NCBI RefSeq assembly: GCF_009806985.1
Contig: NZ_WUAX01000009.1
Coordinates: 1-64,000, forward strand
Reading direction: 5' to 3'
Source: Halorubrum sp. JWXQ-INN 858
GTDB taxonomy: Archaea > Halobacteriota > Halobacteria > Halobacteriales > Haloferacaceae
Length of the DNA: 64,000 nt
Shown here piece by piece: positions 62,833-64,000 of the stretch. The translations under genes were made by a program, and so were the position numbers. Within the stretch, counting starts at the first letter, position 1, and each line of letters begins with the position of its first letter. Below the pieces are notes generated by a model. That model was not told where the DNA came from and did not search any database. It worked only from the letters and a program-made list of their open reading frames with translations.

Positions 62833-63284
62833 GGTGTGTCGAGTGTCGACGCCGCCGAACGGCGTCTCTGTCACTGTGCCCGCATAAGGGCCCCGTCAGA
62901 CCCGGCGTCTTCCAGCGCGTCGGCGAAGGCCCCGCTACGGTCGAGCCGACGTCGGCCCACCGTGTCCCGCGGGAGTGTGATGTTCGAGGGTACAGTGGCA
63001 TCTGTTAAAAACTACTGGGTTCGAGAGCGCACGCGGGAGGCGAGAGACGGCCGCACCACGGTACACGGGAGGCGGCCGCACCACGGCTCGCATCGACGCC
63101 ACACCGTCGGGACGGTCGCAATCGGGACGGTCGCCACCGGGTGGTCGCCACCGGGACGATCGCACTCGGGGCGGTCGCCACCGGGGCGGTGACGGGGAGA
63201 GCGGGACGTCTCGAGCACGTCAGTCGTTGTCTTACGCCTTCTCACCCGGTATTTTTAATAGCGCGACGGGCACCGGTGTACGTA
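62833..63284. other. Divergent intergenic region between rnj and lsm, with 15-bp repeats
   Basis: The 452-nt gap holds CCCTTATGCG near 62881-62890 (possible rnj promoter on the minus strand), two copies of GGCCGCACCACGG (63049-63087), a block of five 14-15-bp units around GACGGTCGCCACCGG (63111-63184), and the strong lsm TATA box at 63251. No gene is seen. Confidence 0.6.
63251..63260 (+). promoter_or_regulatory. TATA box for lsm-rpl37e
   Basis: ATTTTTAATA is the strongest TATA match in the window, 25-34 nt before the lsm ATG at 63285. Confidence 0.65.
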
Positions 63285-63527
63285 ATGAGTGGACGACCCC
63301 TCGACGTGCTCGAAGCGTCGCTCGAGGACCCCGTGACGGTGCACCTGAAGGACGGTACGACCTACTACGGGATCCTGGCGGGCTACGACCAGCACATGAA
63401 CGTCGTGATCGAACCGGAGCCGGGCGTCGTCGATCGCGTCGACGACGACATCAACGGCGAGTTCGCGGTCGCCATCGAAGACACAACGATTATACGCGGC
63501 GATAACGTCGTCACGATCAAAGCATGA
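63285..63527 (+). CDS. lsm: Lsm/Sm-like archaeal protein
   Basis: This 80-residue protein forms Sm rings that bind U-rich RNA. Sm1 is [27 protein letters not shown], and Sm2 is the [10 protein letters not shown] end. The start at 63285 is fixed by the TATA spacing. Its TGA overlaps the rpl37e ATG by four bases, the known lsm-L37e pair of archaea. Confidence 0.95.
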   Translation: MSGRPLDVLEASLEDPVTVHLKDGTTYYGILAGYDQHMNVVIEPEPGVVDRVDDDINGEFAVAIEDTTIIRGDNVVTIKA

Positions 63528-63700
63528 CCGGCTCCGGCACGCCCTCTCAAGGGAAAAAGAACAAGACAGTCCACGTGAAGTGCCGCCGCTGCGGCGAGAA
63601 GTCCTACCACGTCAAAAAAGAGCGCTGCGCCTCGTGCGGCTTCGGCAAGTCCGCGAAACGCCGCGGCTACGCCTGGCAGTCGAAGGCCGGCGACAACTGA
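63524..63700 (+). CDS. rpl37e: Ribosomal protein eL37
   Basis: This 58-residue zinc protein has [19 protein letters not shown] with two CxxC pairs and the basic block [13 protein letters not shown]. The start overlaps lsm by four bases (ATGA). It is shorter than many gene-finding cutoffs but unmistakable. Confidence 0.95.
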   Translation: MTGSGTPSQGKKNKTVHVKCRRCGEKSYHVKKERCASCGFGKSAKRRGYAWQSKAGDN

Positions 63701-63863
63701 TCGGTTTCTCCTCCTTCGTTTCCGCGCCCATCCCGAGCGACCGCCCCGTTCGTCGGATCGCCGCATCGACATCGGTGTTCCGTTCCGGTCGATCTCGAGG
63801 TTCCGTCCCAGTCGATCTCAATGATTCCCGATCTACGGGCATACACACGCATACGTGACGCCG

Positions 63864-63919
63864 TTCAGCGGCGGACCCAGTCGAGCACCCGTTTAGCGGC
63901 GGGCCCAGTCGAGCATCCG
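63864..63919. repeat. Direct duplication of 28 bp at the helicase 3' end
   Basis: Two 28-bp copies (both containing TGCTCGACTGGG and CGCCGCT) lie side by side. The first carries the last codons and TAA of the helicase gene, and the second repeats them after the stop but out of frame and with its own TGA. Confidence 0.75.
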
Positions 63920-64000
63920 TTCGTAGAACGGGTCGGACGTGAGCGCGTCGACGTCGCCGACGAGCGTGAGCTCCTTTTTGGCGCGGGTGAGCGCGACGTT
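63893..64000 (-). CDS. C-terminal end of a Dna2/NAM7-type superfamily 1 helicase
   Basis: The last 35 residues run in from the window edge and read NVALTRAKKELTLVGD, then DPFYERMLDWARR before a TAA. NVALTRA and LVGD are motif VI and the final strand of SF1 helicases of the Dna2/Upf1/NAM7 group, so the body of the gene lies beyond 64000. The duplication at its end is described separately. Confidence 0.7.
   Translation of the reverse strand, partial: NVALTRAKKELTLVGDVDALTSDPFYERMLDWARR

Noticed and set aside
1..64000. CRISPR arrays
   Set aside because: The tandem arrays have units of 14-33 bp without unique spacers, and no cas genes are present.

Overview
This is a GC-rich chromosomal segment from a haloarchaeon, probably Halorubrum or a close relative (the genus is an inference from overall feel and was not computed). 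The domain-level call is firm. Proteins are strongly acidic. Ribosomal genes are archaeal (uS13, uS4, uS11, eL18, uL13, uS9, uS2, eL37) and interleaved with RNA polymerase subunits Rpo3, Rpo10 and Rpo6. Isoprenoid genes are of the mevalonate type, and F420 genes, a RaSEA-type archaeosine enzyme and Tat lipoproteins are present. Promoters are TATA boxes about 25-35 nt before start codons, so many genes look leaderless. There is no rRNA and no CRISPR array. Four tRNAs are seen: Tyr(GTA), Pro(GGG), Ser(GCT) and Leu(CAG).

Layout. 0-0.6 kb: the N-terminal part of a TnpB (IS1341-type) running off the left edge, next to an oppositely facing remnant of a similar element's end. 0.7-2.4 kb: adk and a DUF106/EMC3-like membrane protein. 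2.5-7.2 kb: an HpcH/HpaI aldolase, a methyltransferase, and a co-directional set (MDR dehydrogenase, small membrane protein, CDP-alcohol phosphatidyltransferase, PTPS-like enzyme) that looks like an uncharacterised pathway. 7.3-9.2 kb: F420 functions (cofE, mer-like). 9.3-20.9 kb: membrane and envelope genes (S2P protease, coiled-coil membrane protein, subtilase), tRNA-Tyr, an orphan RarA-C-terminal-like protein, a tungsten aldehyde ferredoxin oxidoreductase, VanZ and RaSEA. 21-26.2 kb: a probable island between a degraded integrase and the 3' end of tRNA-Pro, carrying HPr and Enzyme I (ptsH, ptsI) convergent with dhaK-dhaL-dhaM. Together these form a complete phosphorelay from PEP to dihydroxyacetone. 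26.3-31.4 kb: M14-type deacylase, Cbf5/TruB, cytidylate kinase and a quinone-oxidoreductase-like enzyme.

31.5-40 kb is the conserved haloarchaeal informational cluster: tRNA-Ser, rps13-rps4-rps11-rpoD, tRNA-Leu, rpl18e-rpl13-rps9-rpoN-rpoK-eno-rps2, then mevalonate kinase and isopentenyl phosphate kinase after a structured 460-nt spacer. 40-46.5 kb: a REC-PAS protein, Mrp/NBP35, DUF5785, a DgcN-DgcA pair (probable D-glutamate to L-glutamate route) and PspA. 46.7-51.4 kb: a CUT1-type carbohydrate ABC transporter with a palindromic operator resembling the haloarchaeal TrmB site. 51.5-59.2 kb: PhoU, an M29-like peptidase, type II GAPDH with its own palindromes, methionine aminopeptidase, HIT protein, MBL hydrolase, UspA, the diadenylate cyclase DacZ and a peroxiredoxin. 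59.2-64 kb: an EamA transporter, geranylgeranyl diphosphate synthase overlapping RNase J, divergent Lsm-eL37, and the C-terminal end of a Dna2/NAM7-type helicase.

The most distinctive non-genic theme is a set of short tandem duplications (14, 15, 21, 22, 24, 28 and 33 bp units) sitting between genes, often directly before a promoter or across a stop codon. The most attractive candidates for new biology are the PTPS/CDP-alcohol/MDR cluster, the DHA-PTS island, the structured rps2-mvk spacer, and the RarA-C-like orphan.
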